Positions 1-12,600 of a stretch of DNA of 64,000 bases are shown piece after piece. Under the pieces are notes generated by a model. It saw only the letters and a list, made by a program, of their open reading frames with translations. It did no database searches and was not told the origin of the DNA. Position numbers and translations under genes: made by a program. The stretch comes from Melieria omissa (taxonomy: Eukaryota; Arthropoda; Insecta; Diptera; Ulidiidae): assembly GCA_963971225.1 (NCBI GenBank), contig OZ020269.1, positions 5,332,001 through 5,396,000 of the forward strand, read 5' to 3'. Numbering within the stretch: position 1 is the first letter of the stretch; each line of letters starts with the position of its first letter.

Positions 1-218
1 ACAAATAATTTTTTTTTTAAACTTGTGCTTAGTATTTACCGATATTAACCGAGAATAAAGTTTATTTTAGTTAAAACAATAATGGTTTTTAATTTTTTGT
101 GGGGTACTGAAATGGAATTGTTGTTGCAGCAAACACAAAGTAAAAACTTTTCATAGAGGAGGAGACAAAACTGAACGCCGAATTAAGTAGCAACCCAACT
201 TGGCGATGCTTTGTAGAG

Positions 219-261
219 CCACAGATAACTCATAAAGTTACGAGCATTGAGTTATCTGTGG
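219..261. repeat. Perfect 14-bp inverted repeat (hairpin)
   Basis: Arms at 219-232 (CCACAGATAACTCA) and 248-261 (its exact reverse complement) surround a 15-base loop, and one more G-U pair is possible outside. The stem is short for a microRNA precursor and no longer pairing is visible. It may be a small MITE relic or a chance palindrome. Confidence 0.6.
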
Positions 262-1545
262 TAGAGCAATCGATTTTGTATTGGAGAAACAAACCAGCAT
301 AGAAAGCTTTCCGTTTCGAAATGGAGATTATTTCGTTTACAAAAGTTTTCTCCGAACATTTCAAATTTGTTTCCACTCCTTGTCAGTATGTGAAAATTAT
401 AGGTTTTGTTGCTAATTTCTTGGTCACTCGTTTGGCTTCCACATGTGTATTGCCGCTTAGACTCGGCGGCGCCATCTCTCGGGCAGTAGAAACGGATGCA
501 ACTGTTATAAGTAAGATGCTATGTTTCTGAAGTAAATCTTGGATATTCGCTGAGCACATTTGCGAACCAACTTAGACGGCAATTTCCCCCTTTTTTAATA
601 TCGTAAATTTAAATTGGATACCATGACTTTGTGGGACTAAACTCGCATAAATAAAAGTGTATTATCTTTTTTCTTAACTATTAGAATCCACAATCGGCAC
701 TCGTCAGTGGAAGAGACAAACAAGTCTTTGGATTTCAAATAATTCTGTGGACACTAGGTACATGGCAACTAAGGCGGATGTACTCGTAAACTCTCTGCTT
801 CTGCCTGGTGCGAACATTTTGGACATTTTGCGTTTTAAAGTCTGCTTCATGATGATGAGATGGTAGTGATAAACTTTTTTTTGTGATTATGACATTTTTA
901 ATAGTAGAAAAATAGGTAACAATAAGCATTGAGTTTTATGTGTTACTGGGGCTCGAAACCGCACGTCAACAGTCAATCTTGAATAAAGCTTAGAAATTTA
1001 GAAGTTAAAATGTTTGCGGGATAATATATTTGGCATGTCTACGCGCCGCATCGCTGTCACTTTGGCCCCTCCCAGCTTGGCCATAATCCTTTTAAATAAT
1101 TTTCCATGCCGCTGTCATAATTTCAACAGTTTCTACGCAACTGATGCCACTTGTAATGTCGCTACTTATCTGCCTGCGAGCTGTCAGCGGAGCTGTGTGT
1201 GCGCCGGCACGCTTAAACGTATCGCTGAGCAAGTTTCGGCTGCGGAAGCAACGGAAGCTGGCGAACAAGTGCAAGTTACCGTTACCATTGTGCACCTTTT
1301 CGACTTGAAAAATGAGTGCTGGCAACACGCTGCCACGCACGCACATTGCTGCATAATCGTATTTCATGCTCGCGCACATATCACCGCACGTACCGTGGAA
1401 ACGTACTCATTGCACATGCAAACAACGTATGTGTGTGTGTAGTCAAGTTGGTAGCGCTGTGTCGCATGTGGCGTGTGTGCTCCGCTTAAGCAGCAACATG
1501 GCCCGCAATAATTTCTGCCACTGGCGCTGTGTGTTGCCACAGCCA

Positions 1546-1577
1546 CTGCTGTTGCTGCTGCTGCTGCTGCTGCTGTT
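1546..1577. repeat. CTG/TTG trinucleotide microsatellite
   Basis: An interrupted run of CTG units, followed by GTT/TTG-rich sequence to about 1600. It creates a poly-leucine open frame on the plus strand that is not a credible protein. Confidence 0.8.
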
Positions 1578-2608
1578 GGTTTTGATGTTGTTGTTGCTAC
1601 TCCTTGTGTGACTGTGTCACTGTGTGGTTTTTGCATTGCCATCATTTATGCGAGGAGCGCGCGGAGCGGCCAGCGATGTCGCCTCTTGCAACTTTGCACG
1701 CTCAGCCGGCGGAAAAAAGGTCACTGTGCAACATGCGGCAACAGCAGCCAGCACTCGACACTCAACGCTCGGCCCCGCAGCGGACGACACACGACATACT
1801 GCCCGCCCGTCTGTCCGCCTGCCGCATTTCTTATGCATGAAACAAAACAGTCAAAAGCAGCAAAATGCTGACTGTAACAACAACAACAACAACAGCAACG
1901 GTATGCACCACAACGGCTGATTGTGCCGCTCAGATTACACACACTCGTACATATGTTTGCTAGTGTTGTTGCCCGATGCTGTCATGACGAAATGCTTGCA
2001 CCAAAAAATTATAATGAGTAGGAAGGAATATTTTTTCTTTCTCCTTTGCATTTAAATGAGATATTGCAACATTTCCACTCGCACACACACAGCCACTCGC
2101 ATAAACGCACACGCTGGCACACGTTCGCGCCTAAGGGTGATGCGCTCAGATGTGCAAGCGTTGGCCTCCGTGCGGCCGTCGGGGATGACTTCATTATCTG
2201 ACTGCAGACTGCAGTGTGATTTATTAAAGCTACCAGCGAAGCTGGCCGCTGTACACTGGACGCTGAACGCTGAATGCCCCAACCACCAACTGTGGGTTGC
2301 AACATTTTCATTTGAGCCTTTAAATTATTTAAGTTTTCATGTTTCGCTGCACTCAAGTGGCGAATGTGCGCATGTCCCCGTATTTCAGATTAATTCACTA
2401 TTTAAAATGTACAGTAATTAGCTTTGAAATTAAGCGCGAAAGAAGCACTCAGGCATTGATTAAAAACGGAAATTATGTTGACTGAGAATTTCCCAAAAAA
2501 TTTAAAAATTTTTAAAAATTTAAGTAAACCTTACCAAAATGTAATAAATCTATAATCGAGCCTCATTTAAATTATTGTTCTACAATTTGATTTGTTTTTA
2601 AAGATTTT

Positions 2609-2810
2609 CAAATTGAAAAGCTGCAAAAAAATCAAAATAAAGCGACTGGATTACGGATTTAAAAAAGAAAAGATTCAGTCATAATCAGTCAATCAACATA
2701 AAATATTGAACAAATTGAAAAGCTGCAAAGAAAAAAATCAAAATAAAGCGACTGGATTAAGGATTTAAAAAAGAAAAGATTCAGTCAAAATAAGTAAATC
2801 AACTATTCAA
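2609..2810. repeat. Two-copy tandem repeat, period 102 bp
   Basis: A unit beginning CAAATTGAAAAGCTGCAAA starts at 2609 and again at 2711. Both copies contain the same AAAATAAAGCGACTGGATTA core and GATTCAGTCA further on. The copies differ by a few substitutions and small indels, so the duplication is fairly recent. No coding content. Confidence 0.85.
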
Positions 2811-3156
2811 TTCAATTCAATATTGAACAAATCATACAACGAATTATGTTATTTAAATCTCAAAAATTTAATAAGAATTCGTTGCACTTTACAAAGCATT
2901 GTAATTCAAACTATTACTCCTTTTATGATAGAATGCGTTTTTGTTATTATTTAGAGTTGCGACTTCTTATTTAGCTGACCATAACAACTTAACGTTGATC
3001 CTTCCAACGCAGAACTCCATCACCGCCGTTTTCTCACTCCAACTTCCAACTATCGCATACAACAACTTTTTAAAATTGAGTTGACTTACTTGATTCAATC
3101 CGGTAAACTAGTTAACAATGGCGGTTCAACTCTCCATAAATAAGTTAATCAACATA

Positions 3157-3604
3157 CAGTCGTGTGTGGATATAGTGAACTAATTATTGCAAGGCCTGTA
3201 CGCAGCATTGAGGTTGTTCACTATATCAAGGTTAGAATATTTGTTCAAAAAGTCGTTTTATTTGCTCAAAATACACCTCGTGTATATAAATTCAAGATAT
3301 CATGAAAATAAAAATAAAAAAACCCTACTTTCAACCACAATCGGATTGCACTCGACAAAAATCATAACCACTAAGGTCAAGAAACAGCTGATTTTGTAAC
3401 AAATAACAGCAAAAATACGAATAAGGGGAATATCCACTTTCATTTTTGATTACTTCTTGTGTTTTTTGTTGCTTTTTGATTTAAATTGCTTTCAAAATTT
3501 TGTTCACTATTTAGAGGTTTTCGATTGTTTACTATTTAGAGTACTCCATGTAAAATTTTGGGTGTTCACTATATCGAGGTGTTCACTATACCCAGACACG
3601 ACTG
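3157..3604. mobile_element. 448-bp Tc1/mariner-type MITE with TA target duplication
   Basis: The ends are near-perfect inverted repeats of about 24 bp. The left end begins CAGTCGTGTGTGGATATAGT, and the right end is its complement with two mismatches. Both are flanked by TA (3155-3156 and 3605-3606), the target of IS630/Tc1/mariner elements. The motif GTTCACTATA or a close variant recurs near 3174 (inverted), 3215, 3502, 3526, 3563 and 3581, making terminal and subterminal repeats. No transposase frame is present, so the element is non-autonomous. It may derive from a pogo-like or mariner parent, but the family is not assigned. Confidence 0.8.
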
Positions 3605-6600
3605 TATTAGCATTCATTTAATTCTGTTTCTCAAAAACTGTTCACTTACGCATCGCAGACTTTCCCTTATGGTCACTCCATTGACAATGCAACTCTGCAA
3701 CTATATTAGACGGCCCCGCCATAAGCACTTCAATTCATTTGTGAAACGAATTTTTCGAGTGCCTCCTCCCCAAACGTCAACTTGAACGTTAGCAGACCTT
3801 CGCTCTGTTTGCTCCCCAGTTTTTTCAGCTTTTTACCCATTTGAACAAATTAGAATACAATGGCGCACAACTCATAACCGGGGGTATGGGTGGGGTTCAA
3901 GTGTTTGCCCGCATTCCATAAGGATCTTTAAATTTCTTTGGGGTGCGCGCAGTAAAGCGTAAACCAAACATTTGCAGGCACCCGGCCTTGTTTGCTGCTT
4001 TATGTTATTATTATAATTTTTGCTATTTCGGCAGCACGTTGCCATCGTCGACGGCAAATAAATGTAATTGAATTTTGTGCTGGAACGGCACAAGAAATGG
4101 GCGACGCCAATATTTCGCTCACTGGCTGGTGGTGTTGTTGTTTTTTTGAAGCAAAATTTATTGTCCTTAATAAATATTGCGAGTGTTTTGTGTGTTTGTT
4201 TGTTTATCTTTCGAAAACTCATGCAAATATTTTGCCAACGCAACGAACAGACCAATTTAAGGATGTATTTAAGCCTGACGTAACCTCACTTTCTAATGCA
4301 AATCTTTAAAATGTAAATGCCAACAAAGTGGCGCTGCGGCACTTTTGCTCGGCCGCAAATTTAATGGGACTGCGGCGAGAAAAGTTGCTCACACGCACGC
4401 CAACACTAACGCGCTGTGTAATTAAAATGCCAACCCCCGAGGCAATTTAACTTTGTGCGGCTGCGGTGACGGCGGCAGCGTGTCAAGGATGCGGGCGCTA
4501 CGCTGCTGGATGTTGACATGTTTACGTTAAAGTTCACAAACTCAAATCGCTGTACTTCGGCGCTCGACGCGCGTACGTGCGGCGCATACTGGCCGCGCCA
4601 GCTGTGCGCGGAGCAAGTCATTTTTCACACAATTTAAAACCAAGTATGCAGTTCCCAGAGACGCGACCACGTATAGCAGCGGCAGATAGCGATTGAAGGC
4701 AATGATGCGTGTGACAGTTGTGCGATCTCAGCATTTCACTCGACTTGCTCGGAAATGGGTTGGAAACGCAGGCGTTGATGAGAGAAATATTGCAGGTTCT
4801 GTGAGCTGAGACAATGATTTAAAAGTTAAGGCCATTAAATTACATTAAGTGTTTCATGTTTGATGTACTCTGGGATTGCAATTTATTATTGAATCAAGTT
4901 TGTGCCCGAATATTGCAATTGCAGTTGAATTTAACTCCTTTGTCGACTTGTTTGTCGTTTCATTTTACCAAAAACCCAGCAAAGGCCAACACACAAACAC
5001 ATCGTCGTTGGCAGTGAAGAGAAAAATGTATTGTTGGCAAAGTGGCCAACCAACCAAAGCCGAAAGTGTTGACGTGAAATGAAACCATAAAAATTTAAGC
5101 CGCAAATGCATACACAACGCATTCGACTTGGCCGAAATGCAGCGATAAATCATTTTTGTGCTACCTCAACGCTGCGGTTGGTCGCAACGGGTCAGTTCGA
5201 GAAGGGGAAAACGCGTAATTGCAGCAGCAGCAAAACTGCATTTCCGGCAATCGGCGAACACATCGTAAATTCGAGGCGCAGCTCGAAATGCAGGTAGCCA
5301 CAAAACGTCAACACTGACTGACGGCTCTGGCCCGGCGCTGATCTGGCACTGGCCGTCTGCTCAATTGACGGGCAGCACACAGTTAATTGCCAGCACAGCG
5401 AGCTCCCAAAAATTGTTCTTCATAGCTCCACAGCGAGCGGACGGCCAACACTTTTCGGCTGGCAGTGCGAATTCCGCAAATTCGGTATTGTGGAAAATCA
5501 TTGGTAACAGTAGCTTTTGAAATCGCATTTAAGGCGCTTAGTGTTCGGAAGTGCATTCGACACGGCCATTAAGTTCACCAATACTAACTAAAACGCTTCG
5601 AGATTCGGCGAACATTTCGAGTGGCTCTCAGCGGTCGCACACCTGAGTGTCATTTTTGGCCGTTTTTCTATAATGAATGAAATCTATACATTTCCAGCGA
5701 AATGTTCTGTTCTTGCATTTTTCAGTATTTCGTGTTTATTTTTATTTTCATTTTCTGTGGAAGGCGACAATTTATGTACAACAGCTTTGCCATAAATCAA
5801 ATGCGTTATTTGGGTTAGAAAATAATTGGAATGCGAAGTGAAATGGAAACTCGTCTACGATTAGGTGACAGAAAAATATGTTATTTGTATTTTTATTAAA
5901 CATGAAAGTTGCACAGAGATTGAATGAATGATGAGGTTGAAGGGGAAGACTTGTCAAATATTTCAGTGGTGCGCAGATCTGAGACTGCGATGATTAAAAT
6001 GATTGAATCAGGGGTTTAGGATTGTTTAGGGGTTGTTTTCGAGATCCAAGTCCAGAAGTCGTTTCAAAGTTTAGTTCCTAGAAACTGAAACACATACGAG
6101 TTTGTATACACATTTGTCTTTTGGCTTATGTAACATTTGTTGATTTTCGTCATTGCGTCCAAATGAGGTGTCGACATAAATTTCAGCCCCAAATTCATTC
6201 ATCAGCATTTCCAACAACAAATCATTACAACTTACTTAACACACTCGCCGACTCGAGTTCCGTATTTGTATGCGGCTGCCGAAAAGTTCACCATTGCAGT
6301 GAGCCCACAAAGGCGCTCATTAGAAAGTCACGTGCCGCACCAGCCCACTGCCGCAGACAACAAAGTGCGACACAAATTAAATGCGGCGGCGCAAGCTTAA
6401 AAAGCATTTCGGCTAACGAGGCAGACGCGGCGCAGCCAAATAATTGAAGCGCACAGCGGCAACAACTGCCAAGCAAATGCGCCACTTGTGAATGCGATGC
6501 ATGTGGATGGGTTGGAGAAGCAGGGGCGGGGCCAAAGGCGACGAATGCGGCATTCAAATGGTGTTGACATTTTTCGAACAAATTAGAGAGCGGCGAAAAA

Positions 6601-9600
6601 GTGAAAAGTGGAAGGGAATTTAGTGGCAGCGCGAAAATCCTAAATGAGCACTCGTCGAGTGTGCGTGTAAATAACAGTCGGCACACACGCACACATACAC
6701 ACACACTCGCATGCTATTAGTGAGCTCACTGTTTCCGTTGTGCGCGCGAAAGTGAAAGCTGCGGTTTGCAGCCACGTTGCCAGCGCACCAGCACCCACAT
6801 GCGGCAATTAGGGTTTGCGCACTTGGACGGCGAATCTCGGCACAAGTGCAACGTGCATGCACGAGGCTAATTAAAAATTAAGCGCGCACTAAGCGCGAGC
6901 AACCAAAGCACCACAATGCGGCGCACCGGGGGAGTAGCGCGAAAGGGTGAATGTAAATACACACATACATACCTACGTATTAAATATGTACATGCATGCA
7001 TATAGACAGACAGACGGCACACACACATTGTGGCATTAAAGCTTTCGTGCACGCAGCTCGTATATTTTGCGATAAGGAGGGCAACGCCAACGACGCGTCG
7101 CCATGCCCCAAACACACTTTTCGCTCGGCTGGCAAGTGTACCTAACCTCACTCCAGCCGCGCGGCGCACATACCAAAATTAATCGTACACATTTCCGCTG
7201 AAAATCTGCACACACACACCCAGACACGTATCCACACAAAGATATTTGTGAAATATGAGCAGAATTTTGCCGTGTTGCATTTGTAGCATTTGTAGTCGGT
7301 CGCCGTCCGTCCGCACCCTCTGGGCGCAGACATTGTTGGCATAGCTGAGCCGCTGCATTGTTGTCTCGTAGCGAATTGTTTGCCTTTTGTTTGGCAATAA
7401 AATTGCAAATAAATTTTCCATTTCTGCTTGAATGAATGCGCCGGCGGAAGGGGTGCGGCGCGGTAGCGGCGTAATTGCGCGAAATGTTCGTGTAATTGCA
7501 ATCGTAACGCCAGACACCGAGGAATTTCAATAGATTCAAAATTGCCTAATAACCAAGAAAGATTTAAAGCATATGAACGAGCTGGTAATTGCATTAAATT
7601 TCGTTTTATTACATTAATAGAAGCGACTGCTGCACAGCTGTCCTTTCCATCCAAGTCAGGGTGCATTATCGAAGGACTCGAAATTGTATTATTTGTATTT
7701 AACATTGTTGAAATTTTTTCGTACTTTTCAATTTTGAAGTCTTCCTGAAACATGGTTTTGGTTCTTCATTGATTCAAAATTGTTTCAAAATTCATTGGCT
7801 GCTGCTTTTCGTATATTTTCCGTGGCCTAACAATTGTTTATATTAGAGTCGCAATATATCACTCATTATACCAGAGTTCTGAACAAAATAGGGTGCGATT
7901 TTATTGGAAGATAGCTTTCTAGAAGCTTCTTAAATCAGCTCAAATTTTTTCTTCAGATACTCTTAACGCATCTCTTTAAATTTACTTGACAATGAGACCT
8001 GCAGTCATGGATAGTTTTACGCTTCTTCCATAACGTTGTTCTAAGGAAGCGTGAAAAATTGTAAAAAGGGGATAACGCACAGTTTGTCTGACGCATTACT
8101 CGTAAATCCCGCAGTTTTTTAATTATAATAGCATATTTAACAAGTCCTTGTGGGATCTTAGGCCGAGCCTCCTTAACTACCTAACTAACCTTAACTATTG
8201 TGCGAGCAAGTAATCGATGTATTATTTATTCCATGTCCCAAAGACTAAGAGCCTGCTGGGGAAACAGCGGAAAAATATCTTATTAAGTTTATTTAATTTG
8301 AGTCAATGCAACATGCGAACACACGACCATTTAACTTGGGATCCACTACTTAACTTCAGTAACTTAACTTGAAACTTTTCACCAAACTCAATAAAGTTGT
8401 TCTCACCACTGCAGCATAAAAAAATCGATTCTCTTCTCTCTTGGCAATGCTTGGTGATTTCTGCCAAGCTGAAACTACACCCCGCCCAACACTGCTTGTA
8501 GGCTCACCAACCACGACAGGCAATTCCAGCGTCGATTTTCCGAGTGCTAATTCACATTTTAATTGCATCAAACGGTACATTTTGCAAAGGCCAAATAACA
8601 TAACTACCAAACCAAATCAGAAACTCCACTTTGCTTTTAATTTAATATCCACTTTCCTTTTTCTTTTTCCTGGCTTTAATTTAAAGGTAGACAGTACTTA
8701 GAGCGGCGCGCATAGCTTCACTCGGCTGCGAGGCCTAACCTAAAAAAAAATAACAAAGACGCGACACACACGGCGGGGGGCAGAGGAGTCGCGCCGCGGC
8801 ACTTGTGCTCGTCTAGCGTGGCTGTGCGCCGTTAATGTCGGTCTGTCAGTGTGCCGCTTTTAGATTGCGTCCTCAATATCACTTAAGCGAAACGCAATTC
8901 AATTTGTTCGGCTCGCTGCAATACATGACAAATGTGTGGCTGTGCTCGTTTACGTGTGTGTGTGGGTGTGTGAGTGATGTGTGATGGTGTGTATGTGTGC
9001 CGGAAAGCGCCGAGTTGATGTAATGGCAGTGCAACGCGCAGGATATACACAGCATCAGTGTCCTTTGATGGCGTCTGTGACAAATTGCCAAGTGCAAGTC
9101 GTGTGCTTGTGTTCTTATTGCTTCGTCGTTGCGTTGCCATTGTTGTACACTGTACACCGCCTCGAGGCCTGCAATTGATAGTGGGATTTGCCGATTGCAC
9201 TGGCCTCCATCGGGATGACTTAATGCCTTTAGTGTGGCAAGGGATTTATTTTTTTTATGGATTTTCCGTTGTTGCTGTAGTTATGGCAACTTTACAGAAA
9301 GAATAAAAAATTTAATGACATTGCCAAAAAAGTGCACCCCACTGTGAATAAAAAACATTGAATTTCGATAATGCAACAATCGAGAAGGGGGTGGATTTTG
9401 GTCTTTTGCAAATGCGTGCAATTAGAACGTGTGATAGAAAGCAATTTTTTTTCTAGTAGACCTGCACTTGAGTAAGTACGATAGATAGAGAAGAGATAGA
9501 TAGAGAACATACTTTCGAGCTGTGTATTATAAAATAGTTTATATGAACGGAGTCAGTATTGCACGGCTTGAAATTTCAGATTGAACAGAATATACATCGA

Positions 9601-12600
9601 TTCTAAAACATACTTTTGAAAAGCTTGAACCAACGGAAGGAAACATTTTACAATTCATTTTACTCCTCTTTTTATTTTATTTTATTTTATTTTTTTTTAA
9701 TTGCCTAGAATTAGTTAGCAATTCATACAGACTAACAGACTAGTAAGATAATGTAGAAATTAAATTCTTATACTATAAGTCTTTTTAGCAAATTATTAAA
9801 TACATTTTAAGAAGAAAAACCTTGGAACCACTTTATTGGTTTTTCTTCCCAATGACTTTATTGCATGAACCATGGCTCAAATCTCCTTCCTATTGAGCTC
9901 ATTCCATTATTTTAACAGACCAAATGATGGTATTTATGTAACGAAGGCATGTAGTCATTAATCCTGAGACGCAGCCCAAAAATCAAAAATTACAATGAAG
10001 CCATTTAAAAATCTGAAATATTGAAAACAAGCAAAATGTTTTTGGAAAGTACACTCAGTGGAATTGACCCATAAAAAAGTGCAAAGTGTTTTTTTATAAC
10101 CATTGATACATAAACTTGTCTCATCTGCCTTTTAGTCTTACAATTCCCCATGCAACATTGTGCAGGGGACCCTTTTATGACATAATAACTGAACACACGT
10201 CTCACTGGCTCACTCGCTATCTGCAACCAACATGACATAGCAACTGTAGCTCTGTGTCTGGGCTAATAATTCGCACTTCAATACACACACACACACACAT
10301 CACAATAACAACTCCAACTTCTATAGCAAAAAAAATGACGGCCACAAAAAATACGAACTGCAACATGAAATGTAAAAGTAGAAAACAGAATTTATATCCT
10401 GGGAATTGTAGCAGACGACAACAGACATAAAACTCTATCATACATGGACACTCACTCGCCTGGACAGGGCTCACAGACTTTTGCGAACTCCCTACAACCC
10501 CAACTACAGCCAACCAGCAGGGTTGGTGGTTGCTGCTGATACGTTGACACTAATAAACTGCACTAACACTACATTGTTGTTGTAGTCTCCGGATAATAAG
10601 GATGACACACACACACAGAAATACTATTGCGAACAAAACAAAACGTAGACATTTGTTGGAAGACATCATCCGTCCAACCGATGCGGCATCATTTATTGGC
10701 TGCACTTTCCCTGCGCGTCGTAAATTGTTCCATCCGAATGTGTAATGGAAAATCAGCATTGATGCGGGTCCTTGCACCATGTCCGCATGTATCACACAAT
10801 AATTGCCCTGCTTGCCATTTTCTTGCCTTTATTTCATGATTTCATTTTGAGGTCCTCGTTGCAATATTCCTCCCGTCTCTATTGTTGAATGCAACTCACG
10901 GCACACACTTTTCTACTCACCTTAAATGGGACAAAACAAAAATCTCGCTTGGACAAATATGAGAAAAAAGTTGTGTCCGGTGACAGCAGAATAAGGGGAT
11001 TGTTGCATTTGTGTCGATTGGTTTGTACAGTTTTCTTGGTTGACTCCTTTATTCTATTCCCGTATAGAAGACTGCTAATTTCTGATATTCTACAAGAGTT
11101 CGACAGCTGTTTCAACAATGCCAATGTTGAACAATTAAGAGACATCATTAATAAACCTATTGAAATGGGGGAAAATAAAGTAATGTAAGAGCCGTGAACT
11201 TTAATCTGTCTTCTTGAGCAACTTTATAATGAATTTACTCATTCAAGATGTTCAAAATGGATTTTTAATCCTGCAGAAAGGGACTTTCAAGGCAAATGAA
11301 GAGCAAATTGCTCAAGTTTAATTGGGTTTAATTTTCACGCAAGTCCGAAATATGGCGAAATCATACGGCTATGATTTTATAATTGTTTGATTTTAAGATT
11401 TAAAGAATAATTAAGATTTAAATTTAAATTAAATTTAATTTAATTTAAAAGTAATTAAGATTAAAAAAAAGTTTTCTAACTTTTAATTTGTAGATTTGTA
11501 GAATTAGCATTTAGTAACTAGAAGAACTGTTCCCACATAAGTGACAGTTCCTAATCATTCAGATGGTCAACTTTCAGTTTGACGCTGATCCTAAATGCCA
11601 GGTTGGATGTTCTTTATACACAATATAAGGATAGTTTCATGTATTCAATGAACTAATCACTCATTGGTTACTATGGAAAAATTTTATGTTCAAAGCCCAA
11701 ACAAGTCAATTCTTCGCAGATATTAAAAGTTTGTAGGCAGCTGAACTGAAATGAGCCTCGTCTTCTGTGCATTGTTTTGTCAATCGATAATAAAATCAAT
11801 AAGTTTTATTGATAAATAAAGTCGATATATATAAAATATTCATTCAATATACAAGTACATTTTTCAATTCCTTCCGCTCTTCAGACTTTGTTAACTTTAT
11901 TTTCCAAAAGTCACTGAACATAAAGTGACTTAACTTTGACTTGAGTTAAACACGCCAAGCATCTAATCATAATTTATTTATTTCAACCATTTTGTCGTTT
12001 ATCTATCACAACTACATTTCAAATTTTACGCTTCCCCAGCCCAGAATATCAACTCGTCTTCGGAGCGTTTTCAATATTTTTGCACTGACATCAGCTTCCA
12101 CCCATTCAGCACCGCATTTCCGTCAGTGATAAGCAGTAAATCCCACGAGTTGCTTCAAATGCATTTTCCATTTCCTCTGCTACAGCAGTGAGGATCAGTG
12201 AACGAAAGCTGGCGCTGCAAAAAATCCACCCCGAACCATTTAGTCGACAGGACGCAATGCTGTGCGAAGCTTGTGTGTGTGGGTGGAAGGGATGCGGCAC
12301 ACGCGTCACTGGGGACAGCCGTAAGATTTACATAAGTTTATGGTCGTTGTTGAAAGAAACTAAAATAAATTGCGCCCAAATCCGATTGAGCCATTTTGGC
12401 AGTGTGCAGCAGGGAGTTGCGTGCTGTGCTGTTGGCAATCAATAAATATTTGGCTGCGACTAAGTGCTGGGACGCAAGGCGAGTGGCGTATGAAAGCGTA
12501 TGAAAATATTTGCCATTGGTTCTCATAAAACACTATAAGGTATGCACTTAGATGGGATATAAAAAAATCCGTTTCAACATTGCACTTAACAAACGAGTGA

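Larger units (their letters stand above)
1..2608. other. Non-coding stretch, no gene supported
   Basis: Open frames here are short, overlap on both strands and look like chance. Several near 1360-1940 are driven by simple repeats. The stretch holds a perfect hairpin at 219-261 (listed separately), a CTG-rich microsatellite near 1546-1577 and short CA/GT runs. I see no splice-bounded coding exon. Confidence 0.6.

Noticed and set aside
1366..1611. Plus-strand frame ending in poly-leucine
   Set aside because: Produced by a CTG/TTG microsatellite.
7148..7753. 201-codon minus-strand open frame
   Set aside because: No recognisable domain, and overlapped by other frames of similar quality. Likely a chance frame in a GC-richer patch.
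9665..9705. ATTTT-rich run as a possible retroposon tail
   Set aside because: No coding or element sequence precedes it on either strand. Treated as simple sequence.
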